From: a virus
Strand: one strand, 5' to 3'
DNA: 33,714 nucleotides
Virus record (IMG/VR): IMGVR_UViG_3300023116_000166
Coordinates: 1-33,714 of that record
Shown: in pieces, positions 21,755 to 27,819 of the stretch
Position numbering within the stretch: the first letter of the stretch is position 1
How the letters are laid out: each line of letters opens with the position of its first letter
The notes under the pieces: model-generated
The model's input: the letters and a program-made list of their open reading frames with translations, nothing else
Database searches by the model: none
Told to the model about the DNA's origin: nothing
Translations under genes and position numbers: made by a program

Positions 21755-22547
21755 AACTGTCGAACCCACTCCTACTCGTGGGTCTCTCAGTGCAAACGAG
21801 GTCGCCAGAATCCACTCAGGTGAAGTGGCTCGGCAGAAGTACCTCTTTGGTCGCCCCCTTAGCCCCACCCCGGCCTCTGTCACCGAGCGCAGTGATGCTC
21901 AGGGCACCATGCGTACCTTTTCCCTTGGAGATACGCTGAAGGCTGGCGAGGGCGAGTACTCACAGGGCAACATGATGCGTAGGCAGGTCAACATGATCGC
22001 TACGCCCGCTGGCGTTACCGGGTCTACCGAGCGTGGTGATCGGGGCCTTTTATACGGCGAAAGCAAGCAAGTAACAGGTCTTGTAGCCCGTGCTGATGCC
22101 CGACAGTCGGCGTTAGAGCACATGATACGTGACACTGGTGCTCCTGAAAAGTCCTCTGTTGGGTCGAACGTCCGTCTCGTTGACCGTGGTATGCGTGACT
22201 GGACTGGAAGAACCTCCAGCGCTCGGGAGGCTCTCACATCCCAACGCCCCCGTACCATGGAGTTGCCGAGCGGTAATGCCATTCCGTCTGCGCTCAACCT
22301 CGTCAGCGGTCAGGGGCCGGTCAAGGCAGATTTGCAGTTGGTTGCTGAGGGTAAGGAAGAGATGAAACAGAAGGCTCTGGAGGAGCGCCAGAACACCAAG
22401 AGCCGTCGGACGAAGACCCGTTCTCTCAAGACCGAGACAAAGGCTGACCCCGCTCTAGCGAAGAGGCAGAAGAAGCAAATCAAGGCCCATGCGGCCAATA
22501 CGCCGGTAAACCAGCGCCCCGGTGCTGAATCGCCACGCCCCCTCTGA
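21714..22547 (+). CDS. Basic, low-complexity protein, unknown
   Basis: ATG at 21714 has AGTGAGG at 21700-21706 as RBS. The 277-residue protein is polar and likely disordered: Ser/Pro/Arg-rich N-terminus, central polar helices (MIRDTGAPEKSS near 141), and a strongly basic C-terminal ~70 residues (KEEMKQKALEERQNTKSRR, then KRQKKQIKAHAAN). Such tails often bind nucleic acids. No fold or enzyme motif is seen. It is the largest member of the first half of the disordered block and may be packaged or DNA-associated, which is an inference from composition only. Confidence 0.55.
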   Translation: MASSKKIPNPAHSRTVEPTPTRGSLSANEVARIHSGEVARQKYLFGRPLSPTPASVTERSDAQGTMRTFSLGDTLKAGEGEYSQGNMMRRQVNMIATPAGVTGSTERGDRGLLYGESKQVTGLVARADARQSALEHMIRDTGAPEKSSVGSNVRLVDRGMRDWTGRTSSAREALTSQRPRTMELPSGNAIPSALNLVSGQGPVKADLQLVAEGKEEMKQKALEERQNTKSRRTKTRSLKTETKADPALAKRQKKQIKAHAANTPVNQRPGAESPRPL

Positions 22548-22568
22548 GCGGATGAGTAAGGTATAGAT

Positions 22569-22814
22569 ATGGCTAGCCCCGGTAAGTCCTACCCAGACCG
22601 TTCTCATGATGAACGCCGGGTGCCAGCAAGGCCCCCGGGTTCTGCTCCCAACGAACTGCGTCCCATCAGGCAACAGGGTCCAACCCTCAGTCCTGAGCAG
22701 ATTGCTCGGCTAGAGGAACTCGACGCCATGGATGCGCTGATGCGTGATACTGGCGGTAGTAGCCCCATATCACAGGTGAGTGACTATCTGATACGGCGTG
22801 ATAAGCGCTACTAA
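22569..22814 (+). CDS. 81-residue Pro/Arg-rich protein
   Basis: The ATG follows TAAGGTATAGAT: TAAGGT at 22557-22562 is a possible -10 with the same six-base offset as at 21593 and 26393, while AAGG could equally be an RBS. The protein begins MASPGKSYPDRSHDERRVPA and has a Pro/Arg-rich disordered N-terminus and a short helix SPEQIARLEELDAMDALMRD. The MRDTG peptide near residue 58 is close to IRDTG in the preceding protein. No family recognised. Confidence 0.5.
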   Translation: MASPGKSYPDRSHDERRVPARPPGSAPNELRPIRQQGPTLSPEQIARLEELDAMDALMRDTGGSSPISQVSDYLIRRDKRY

Positions 22815-22819
22815 GGTCT

Positions 22820-22957
22820 ATGAATAACACCCCAGACATCGAGCAGGAGCCTCTTGAGGAGGACGAACTGCTCAACAAAGTACCTAACAAATACCGGGAT
22901 CTATACGACTCGGATGACTTTGAGAAGTTCTCAAAGGGGAAGGATTGGGACTGGTGA
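22820..22957 (+). CDS. 45-residue acidic protein
   Basis: MNNTPDIEQEPLEEDELLNK is followed by VPNKYRDLYDSDDFEKFSKG and ends DWDW. It is very acidic and short, unlike the basic neighbours; it may balance charge or bind a basic partner. Five bases separate it from the preceding stop, so translation is probably coupled. It overlaps the next GTG (GTGA). Confidence 0.5.
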   Translation: MNNTPDIEQEPLEEDELLNKVPNKYRDLYDSDDFEKFSKGKDWDW

Positions 22958-23118
22958 TCATCCAACGCCCACCCAACCGATATATAGCCGACCGAGATAG
23001 GCAAGAGCGTGCTGCCAAAGATGCTGAGGGTCCTCGCCCTATTTCTACGATTGGTGGGGGCCGTGGTGGCTCTCTCATGGCTTTCACACAGGCCACTAGC
23101 ACCGCTAACGGGCGATGA
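22954..23118 (+). CDS. 54-residue basic protein, GTG start
   Basis: GTG at 22954 overlaps the upstream TGA. The purine-rich GGGGAAGGA at 22936-22944 is its RBS. The protein MIIQRPPNRYIADRDRQERA has a helix of alternating charges and a Gly-rich turn (STIGGGRGGS). It ends in an ATGA overlap. Too short for the usual gene-length cut-offs, but the RBS and overlaps support it. Function unknown. Confidence 0.5.
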   Translation: MIIQRPPNRYIADRDRQERAAKDAEGPRPISTIGGGRGGSLMAFTQATSTANGR

Positions 23119-23606
23119 ACCAGCAGACCTTCAGCAACTGGGCCGGGGGATATGACCCAGCCGGGGGAGAGACGATGCCCGTCCTCGGTCCCGCTCCGGT
23201 CTTCCGTGATGCTAAAGATCAGCGCCTCGCCGCCTTCGGCGCTACGCCTGATACCCAATATCCCGATGGGTATCTGGGGACTATGGATAGCAATAGACGG
23301 CAGGATAAGTTGCTTAGCGCCGTCAAGCGTCAGAACCACCGCTCATACAGCCGAGGTGTCCATAAGGGCGAGCGAGTCAACCCCGGTGACTACCTGTGGC
23401 CTGAGGAGTTCAACCCCATGACTGGCTTAGAACTTCAGGCTGTAGGGCAGAAGTTCGCACCTCCCGGTGCTGAGCCGATCAGGCTCACCAATGATGGAAA
23501 GGCTGGCCCCCGAGGTATTCCCCGAGGACTAGACCGCCCCCAGCAAGAACAAATAGATGTGCAGAGGCAGTCAATGCTGAAGCGCTTGGTACCAAACTGG
23601 AGATAA
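23115..23606 (+). CDS. 163-residue protein, unknown
   Basis: Starts in an ATGA overlap. Sequence MNQQTFSNWAGGYDPAGGET is followed by a polar, Gly/Pro-rich chain with few hydrophobic clusters (RRQDKLLSAVKRQNHRSYSR, LELQAVGQKF) and a terminal MLKRLVPNWR. No motif is recognised. It resembles neither an enzyme nor a membrane protein, so a scaffold, internal virion or DNA-associated role is possible. Confidence 0.5.
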   Translation: MNQQTFSNWAGGYDPAGGETMPVLGPAPVFRDAKDQRLAAFGATPDTQYPDGYLGTMDSNRRQDKLLSAVKRQNHRSYSRGVHKGERVNPGDYLWPEEFNPMTGLELQAVGQKFAPPGAEPIRLTNDGKAGPRGIPRGLDRPQQEQIDVQRQSMLKRLVPNWR

Positions 23607-23609
23607 GAC

Positions 23610-23804
23610 ATGCCGTGGACCGCATCCGACGCTAGTAAGCACACCAAGAAGGCCGATACTGCCACTGAAAAGCGCCAGTGGGCTAAGGTGGCAAATGCTA
23701 CTCTGAAGAAAACCGGTAATGAGGGGCGGGCTGTCCGCACCGCTAATGCCGCAGTGGGAGGCGCTAAGAAGAGCGTCGCCAAGAAACGTGGAGGAAAGAA
23801 GTAA
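23610..23804 (+). CDS. 64-residue basic protein of a widespread small family
   Basis: MPWTASDASKHTKKADTATE is followed by KRQWAKVANATLKKTGNEGR, AVRTANAAVGG and a Lys-rich tail. The arrangement 'MPW...A..HTKKA....rqWakvAN..L..tGdEg.AiR.ANa' is one I know from many bacterial and phage genomes, without a known function. It is basic enough to bind nucleic acid. It overlaps the next gene by one base. Confidence 0.65.
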   Translation: MPWTASDASKHTKKADTATEKRQWAKVANATLKKTGNEGRAVRTANAAVGGAKKSVAKKRGGKK

Positions 23805-24175
23805 TGCCACACTCACCCGAGCATATGAGGACTGGTGCCAACGAGGCCCGCATCGACTCCAAGTACGCCGCAAAGTGGGGAGCCGAAATGGGCGTTCCCG
23901 CTCAGCACGTGTCTGGCCCCGACAACACCTCGTGGTCTGGCAAGGTGCTTGGCCGTCAGGGCAACCAGTTGTTCTTCTCCGCAGAGTCCACTGGCGGTGG
24001 GGCTTCGGATTCCCACGCCATCGAGTTCGACACCTCTGCCCATAACGACGCATCGTTTGCCAAGAACTTCGTTGGTAAGCAGTTCAACGTCGAGGGTAAG
24101 CGCAGTATGACCCCCAACAAAGAGGGTGGTTGGTCTAGTCGAATGGATCACAGCATCTACCCCAAGAAGGACTGA
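23804..24175 (+). CDS. 123-residue protein, unknown
   Basis: The ATG shares its A with the upstream stop (TAATG). The protein has a helical start (PEHMRTGANEARIDSKYAAK) and a beta-rich middle (GNQLFFSAESTGGG, HAIEFDTSAH, KNFVGKQFNVEG). It looks like a small beta-rich domain and is the best-folded member of this block. No family recognised. The RBS (GTGGAGGAAAG) is strong and lies in the preceding gene's Lys-rich tail. Confidence 0.5.
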   Translation: MPHSPEHMRTGANEARIDSKYAAKWGAEMGVPAQHVSGPDNTSWSGKVLGRQGNQLFFSAESTGGGASDSHAIEFDTSAHNDASFAKNFVGKQFNVEGKRSMTPNKEGGWSSRMDHSIYPKKD

Positions 24176-24180
24176 ACTTC

Positions 24181-24387
24181 GTGAGACGGCCTATTAGATC
24201 CATCCACGGACGCATCGCACAGAACATGCGTGATGCTCGGGCCAATATCGGGGAGAGCATTGCCGCTCAGAAAGCCGATAGTGCCGCATACCGGGAGAAG
24301 GAAGCCGCACAGGCCGCAGAGGATCAGGCTAAGGTCATACCGTGGAGCGAAGTGCTCGCCAACCCTGAACAGTTCAAGGACAGATAG
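24181..24387 (+). CDS. 68-residue helical protein, GTG start
   Basis: GTG at 24181 with AAGG at 24167-24170 as a distant RBS. The protein is basic at the N-terminus (MRRPIRSIHGRIAQNMRDAR) and then a long charged helix (AAQKADSAAYREKEAAQAAE). It likely forms a coiled coil. It ends VLANPEQFKDR. Function unknown. Confidence 0.5.
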   Translation: MRRPIRSIHGRIAQNMRDARANIGESIAAQKADSAAYREKEAAQAAEDQAKVIPWSEVLANPEQFKDR

Positions 24388-24395
24388 GAAAAACG

Positions 24396-24680
24396 ATGGC
24401 TAAGGACATGAGCCAGTATGGTTCGCAGTTATTCAACATGATGGCTGACGCTCACCGTGCTCAGTACGGGGACGTACGTAACCACCGTGATCAGCCGGTT
24501 GCCCAGAAGCCGCACCTTCGCCATATGGATGAGCGCAGTGTTGCTCAGGCCCGTATGGACTACGAGGTGGGCGAGATGGAGGCCCGTGAGGCTGAGCAGG
24601 CAGGCAATGACAGCGCCTACAACGCCTACGAGGACAACAGCACTGACCATTACGACGACTACTCGGAAGGGGACTTCTGA
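24396..24680 (+). CDS. 94-residue acidic-tailed protein
   Basis: RBS AGGAAA precedes the ATG. The N-terminal part is polar and basic with a His-rich stretch (HLRHMDERSV); the C-terminal third is acidic and Asn/Tyr/Asp-rich (NAYEDNSTDHYDDYSEGDF). The protein is probably disordered. Function unknown; the charge reversal between its ends is typical of this gene block. Confidence 0.5.
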   Translation: MAKDMSQYGSQLFNMMADAHRAQYGDVRNHRDQPVAQKPHLRHMDERSVAQARMDYEVGEMEAREAEQAGNDSAYNAYEDNSTDHYDDYSEGDF

Positions 24681-24892
24681 TGGATGAGGCTAATCCGCAG
24701 GGGATGCCCCGCCCCCGTATCAAGACCACTCATAAGGGTTACTCTAACGAGCCGACTCCCAGTAGGTCACGCCCCATGACTTCTGTCCACAAGCGTAACT
24801 ACGCTGTGGGTGAGGGCAACGCCCCTAAGGGTATGAAGCGCCCTGTTGACCCCTCCACCGAGATCGTTATACGGGCGCTCAGGGAGGGCTGA
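24680..24892 (+). CDS. 70-residue disordered basic protein
   Basis: Starts in the TGATG overlap of the previous stop. MDEANPQGMPRPRIKTTHKG and the rest are Pro/Arg/Lys-rich with one short helix at the end (STEIVIRALREG). The sequence has no detectable domain. The next gene starts at the shared A of the stop (TGATG). Confidence 0.45.
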   Translation: MDEANPQGMPRPRIKTTHKGYSNEPTPSRSRPMTSVHKRNYAVGEGNAPKGMKRPVDPSTEIVIRALREG

Positions 24893-25191
24893 TGGCTCGT
24901 CCGTGGCAAACCCGTAGCGAGTATCTCGTTGACCTCGCTCTTGAAGGCGCACTTGCCGCTACTCCTGAGGAGTTGCGTGAGATGCGCCCGGTTGCCGCGC
25001 CCCAAAACCCCTTCCCAGAGCGTCGAGGCTTCGCTAAGCAGGTATGGGATATCTATGAGGTCATGAATATCGACCGCTATACCCCTTCGTACCGCTCTTG
25101 GGTGTCTGGTATGCCCGTTATGCCCAGTGTCATGAGTGACCAGTCGTGGTCTGGTACTGCTCGTAATGCGATGAGTGAAGGGACTTGGTGA
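24892..25191 (+). CDS. 99-residue protein, unknown
   Basis: Starts in a TGATG overlap. The sequence has a helical N-terminus (RSEYLVDLALEGALAATPEE), an aromatic centre (GFAKQVWDIYEVMNIDRYTP) and a polar end with repeated Ser/Met/Trp residues. It has more order than its neighbours. No family recognised. Confidence 0.5.
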   Translation: MARPWQTRSEYLVDLALEGALAATPEELREMRPVAAPQNPFPERRGFAKQVWDIYEVMNIDRYTPSYRSWVSGMPVMPSVMSDQSWSGTARNAMSEGTW

Positions 25192-25487
25192 TGGAACCGA
25201 ACAAGCCCTACGGAATCAACCCCCTTGAAGAGGGGCCGATTGACCCTGATCGAGCGTTCGCTCGTCAAACCCGTAACAGCGGTTACGAGGCTGGCATTGC
25301 CGGTTCGGAGGGGCGCAAGTTCACTCAAGACCCATATGCGGCTGGTGATGATCGCCTCAAGGCACGCCGCCGAGCGGAAGAGGCCCTCGACTGGAGTGGG
25401 AAGATTGGCTCTCGTGGGACTACCAGAAACACTCGCACTGATATGAACTGGGCTATCGCCCCGTCTGGTGGTGGTATCGGTGGCTGA
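25191..25487 (+). CDS. 98-residue disordered protein
   Basis: ATG at 25191 (TGATG overlap) has GAAGGGA at 25177-25183 as RBS; the upstream TTG and GTG codons are less likely starts. The sequence is Gly/Arg/Asp-rich (MEPNKPYGINPLEEGPIDPD, then RKFTQDPYAAGDDRLKARRR). It ends SGGGIGG, and the next gene begins inside its 3' end. Function unknown. Confidence 0.45.
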   Translation: MEPNKPYGINPLEEGPIDPDRAFARQTRNSGYEAGIAGSEGRKFTQDPYAAGDDRLKARRRAEEALDWSGKIGSRGTTRNTRTDMNWAIAPSGGGIGG

Positions 25488-26367
25488 TAATAAAAGAACC
25501 CGAACTAATCGCCGAGTTATGGATGACTCTTACGAAGCCGGTGGTCCGGCACGGGGCAGTGTCGAGGATCAAAAACTGGGTGTTAGGCCCATGGCTCTTA
25601 GAGGCTCGTTCCTGACTGCGCCTTCCGGTATGCAGTCGTGGGACGGCCCTTCTGGAGGAACGTCGGCACGGTACCCGGCGATGCCTACTACTGGGCCCTC
25701 GCCCGTCATTAGAGGTGTCGAATACGCCCCCAGCCAGCCTGCCTCTGGCCCTAAGGCTATGGCACAGTTTGTTGCTCCGAACTTCAACCGTGCCGGTCCT
25801 CAGGAAGTAAGGCCCACGGGGAACTTCTCAAAGTTCCTTACTCGCTTGGGCGCACTGGCCCCACTTCGTCAGGAAGAGGAGGAGGAACCAGAGGCAGTAC
25901 GAGAGGAAACACCACCTAAGACTCCCGATACGCCCATCAAAAAGGTTGATCCCGAGGGGCCTAAGGGCCGTCCCGAGGAGCCTAAGGGCGGTGAGCCTTA
26001 CCAGCCGACGCTGTGGGAGGACTACCGTGACGACCCCACCAACGATGCGCCCCAAGGGCAGATGAGCCTATTTGATGTCGCCGTGCCCAACGTCGTTCAG
26101 AAAACCCGCACAGATTTAGAGGCAAAGTACGGGGCACCGGGAAGCCAGCGTAAAGGACCCATGCCTCAGGGTATGGAGTTCCTAACTAGGGGTATGGAGG
26201 CGGCTGAGGCCAGTAAGAATCCGTTTGAAAGCCTTGACCCTGCCGTGATCGAAGCCGCAAAAAACATGGAATACCCCAACCGTGGCACCCAGTCGGTTAC
26301 TCGGCCTGTTCCTCCCCCCGCTAATCGTCCTCCCAACTCACGGAACGTCAAACGGGGCACCAAGTAA
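25480..26367 (+). CDS. Disordered Pro/Glu-rich protein with a clamp-box-like motif
   Basis: GTG at 25480 overlaps the upstream stop; GTG at 25468 is an alternative start. The 295-residue protein is Pro/Gly/Arg-rich with a Glu-rich stretch (QEEEEEPEAVREETPP) and an acidic, proline-rich centre. Residues 194-198 read QMSLF followed by D, close to the bacterial sliding-clamp-binding consensus QL(S/D)LF; a similar QPTLW lies about 19 residues earlier. A basic C-terminus ends NVKRGTK. It may recruit the host beta clamp or a phage homologue, or the match may be chance. It is the last gene before a promoter-like site. Confidence 0.5.
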   Translation: MADNKRTRTNRRVMDDSYEAGGPARGSVEDQKLGVRPMALRGSFLTAPSGMQSWDGPSGGTSARYPAMPTTGPSPVIRGVEYAPSQPASGPKAMAQFVAPNFNRAGPQEVRPTGNFSKFLTRLGALAPLRQEEEEEPEAVREETPPKTPDTPIKKVDPEGPKGRPEEPKGGEPYQPTLWEDYRDDPTNDAPQGQMSLFDVAVPNVVQKTRTDLEAKYGAPGSQRKGPMPQGMEFLTRGMEAAEASKNPFESLDPAVIEAAKNMEYPNRGTQSVTRPVPPPANRPPNSRNVKRGTK

Positions 26368-26377
26368 AGCCCCCCTA

Positions 26378-26386
26378 TGTTAGGAT
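26378..26386 (+). promoter_or_regulatory. Extended -10 for a probable leaderless transcript
   Basis: TGT-TAGGAT (26378-26386), then six bases, then the ATG at 26393. The surrounding sequence TGTTAGGATGCTGATATGG closely matches TGTTACCATAGCGATATGG at 21578. AGGA inside the hexamer could also serve as an RBS for 26393, so leaderless translation is likely but not proven. Confidence 0.45.
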
Positions 26387-26392
26387 GCTGAT

Positions 26393-26614
26393 ATGGCAGT
26401 AAATGAATCTCGCAGTATGAACGCTGATCTCCGTGAGGGAATCACCGATGGCATGGTCAAGAAGCCGAACCCTGACCGGGGCGGCTTCCCCAATGACAAC
26501 GCCGACGCTGGCTCGGTTCGGGCCACCCTGAGCGAGGACCTGTACGACACGGTTCCGGGCGCTAACCCCACTCAGGGTTACCACGCCGCCCGTGTTGCTG
26601 GACCTCCCCACTGA
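26393..26614 (+). CDS. 73-residue polar protein, unknown
   Basis: The protein MAVNESRSMNADLREGITDG is followed by a polar Pro/Asp/Asn-rich chain (KKPNPDRGGFPNDNAD) and a C-terminus QGYHAARVAGPPH. There are no hydrophobic clusters, so it is probably disordered. It is transcribed from an extended -10 six bases upstream, or its AGGA serves as RBS. The gene is followed by a palindromic operator-like site. Function unknown. Confidence 0.5.
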   Translation: MAVNESRSMNADLREGITDGMVKKPNPDRGGFPNDNADAGSVRATLSEDLYDTVPGANPTQGYHAARVAGPPH

Positions 26615-26653
26615 CAGCACCACTACGTAGTAGTATGTAGCCGTTACGGCTAC
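26611..26653 (+). promoter_or_regulatory. Promoter candidate with two palindromes
   Basis: CTGACA (26611-26616), 17 bases, TATGTA (26634-26639). CTACGTAG (26623-26630) is an 8-bp palindrome within the spacer. GTAGCCG (26637-26643), TTA, CGGCTAC (26647-26653) is a perfect 7-bp inverted repeat spanning the -10 end and the predicted start site. This layout suits a repressor operator. RBS AAGGAG follows at 26654-26660, six bases before the ATG. Confidence 0.45.
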
Positions 26654-26666
26654 CAAGGAGTATCAA

Positions 26667-27146
26667 ATGGCACGTCTCTTGATCTGCAATACCTGTAAGA
26701 CGGTCGATAAGTTGCCTAACTACGCAACTGAGAACGACCCCGAGGCGAAGCACGACCATCACCTGCGTGATGCCATCGACCTGCACATGCGGAAGTTCGG
26801 TGGCCCCCCTGATCGGCATAAGGCCAACCTCTTCAGCATCGACGACGCTGAGTTGGAACTCATCGACGAGTCACGTCTTCAGCAGGCTGTCCATGACGGT
26901 CGTCTTGAGGCTTTCCTGAAGGAAGAGCGTGAGCAGTACAAGACCGACGCTCTGGGGTGCTACAACCTCCACAACAGGCCCACGGTGGGCGCTGGATATG
27001 GCTCTGGGTGCCCTGACTACCGTGACAAGAGCCGTGCTATCGGGCGTACCGCTGGTCTGCCCCCCGAGGAGTGGAACTACCTCTGCGACTTCTGCCCGTA
27101 CCACTCGTACGTGGAGCACCAACTCAACAAGAAGCGCAAGTTCTGA
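26667..27146 (+). CDS. Cys-rich protein, possible iron-sulfur or zinc domain
   Basis: The 159-residue protein has N-terminal Cys7 and Cys10 (ICNTC) with His29, His31 and His32 soon after, then Cys98, Cys115, Cys140 and Cys143 in the C-terminal half. The four C-terminal cysteines could bind an iron-sulfur cluster or zinc. The C-terminus is basic (HQLNKKRKF). No named family is recognised. It follows an operator-like site, so expression is likely regulated. It begins a new run of genes, overlapping the next by one base (TGATG). Confidence 0.6.
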   Translation: MARLLICNTCKTVDKLPNYATENDPEAKHDHHLRDAIDLHMRKFGGPPDRHKANLFSIDDAELELIDESRLQQAVHDGRLEAFLKEEREQYKTDALGCYNLHNRPTVGAGYGSGCPDYRDKSRAIGRTAGLPPEEWNYLCDFCPYHSYVEHQLNKKRKF

Positions 27147-27346
27147 TGAACGCCACCACGCAGAAGGCGCTGAACACCGCCCTGCTGGTGGGGTGTATCT
27201 ACGAGATCATTGCCCTCGTGTCCCACGCTGTGCCCACGATCACTCGTCTTCTACGCCTTCTAGGCTCTAAGCCTTTCGGTAAGGCGCTGGTATGGATGTG
27301 GTGTGGCTACATCTCGTGGCACTTCTTGGAGCCGCTGGACTCGTGA
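27146..27346 (+). CDS. 66-residue membrane protein
   Basis: ATG in a TGATG overlap. Hydrophobic segments at about 10-30 (NTALLVGCIYEIIALVSHAV) and 46-62 (KALVWMWCGYISWHFL) are separated by a basic loop (RLLRLLGSKPFGK). It is probably an inner-membrane hairpin. It has no link to the lysis cassette by position, and the neighbours do not suggest a role. The next gene starts within its end. Confidence 0.55.
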   Translation: MNATTQKALNTALLVGCIYEIIALVSHAVPTITRLLRLLGSKPFGKALVWMWCGYISWHFLEPLDS

Positions 27347-27819
27347 TCCTGTTCAACTTCGACGTACTGGCTCGCCCCAACACTGAACTGGGGGCGAGGG
27401 TCCCCGATCCAGAGGGCGTGTACCTTTGGCGTGCCCTGCACGAAGCCTCGGTGGGTCGCTTGGGCGTGCTCTACAGCGGTGATCCAGACACCGTGATGTT
27501 TGAGAACTGGATGAAGATCAACCAGATCAAGGCCATCATGTACGACACCACTGGAACAACGGAACCCAAGGTGTGCGCCGAAAAAGCAGCAGCGATCTTG
27601 GCTGCTTCTGGCGGCAGAAGTATGTACCTTGATACCAACCCTGAGGTGATATCGCATACATACAGTATGGGTACGCCGTCCCTACTGGTATGTCAGCCGT
27701 ATGTGGTGCGCCCTGAGTGGTCTACTGAAAAGCCCATGAAAGGCTGGGACGTTCTTACCGAGGAGATCGACCGGCAGGCCATCGCCCGTGCCGAGAAGAA
27801 GTGGGGTGACTTCACGTGA
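27343..27819 (+). CDS. Unknown protein, possibly HAD-like
   Basis: GTG at 27343 overlaps the upstream TGA (GTGA) and is preferred; an ATG at 27292 would add a hydrophobic N-terminus that overlaps the membrane gene by 55 bases. The ~158-residue protein has an alternating strand/helix pattern: MILFNFDVLARP, then LGVLYSGDPDTVMFENW, MYLDTNPEV and a C-terminal PEWSTEKPMKGWDVLTEEI. This sequence of strands with Asp-containing loops resembles small HAD-like phage proteins, but the catalytic DxD is not clear. It overlaps the 477-residue protein by four bases. Confidence 0.55.
   Translation: MILFNFDVLARPNTELGARVPDPEGVYLWRALHEASVGRLGVLYSGDPDTVMFENWMKINQIKAIMYDTTGTTEPKVCAEKAAAILAASGGRSMYLDTNPEVISHTYSMGTPSLLVCQPYVVRPEWSTEKPMKGWDVLTEEIDRQAIARAEKKWGDFT

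Noticed and set aside
27292-27342. Hydrophobic N-terminal extension (start at 27292) of the possible HAD-like protein
   Set aside because: It overlaps the membrane protein gene by 55 bases and the GTGA junction at 27343 is the usual coupling pattern here, though the longer form cannot be excluded.
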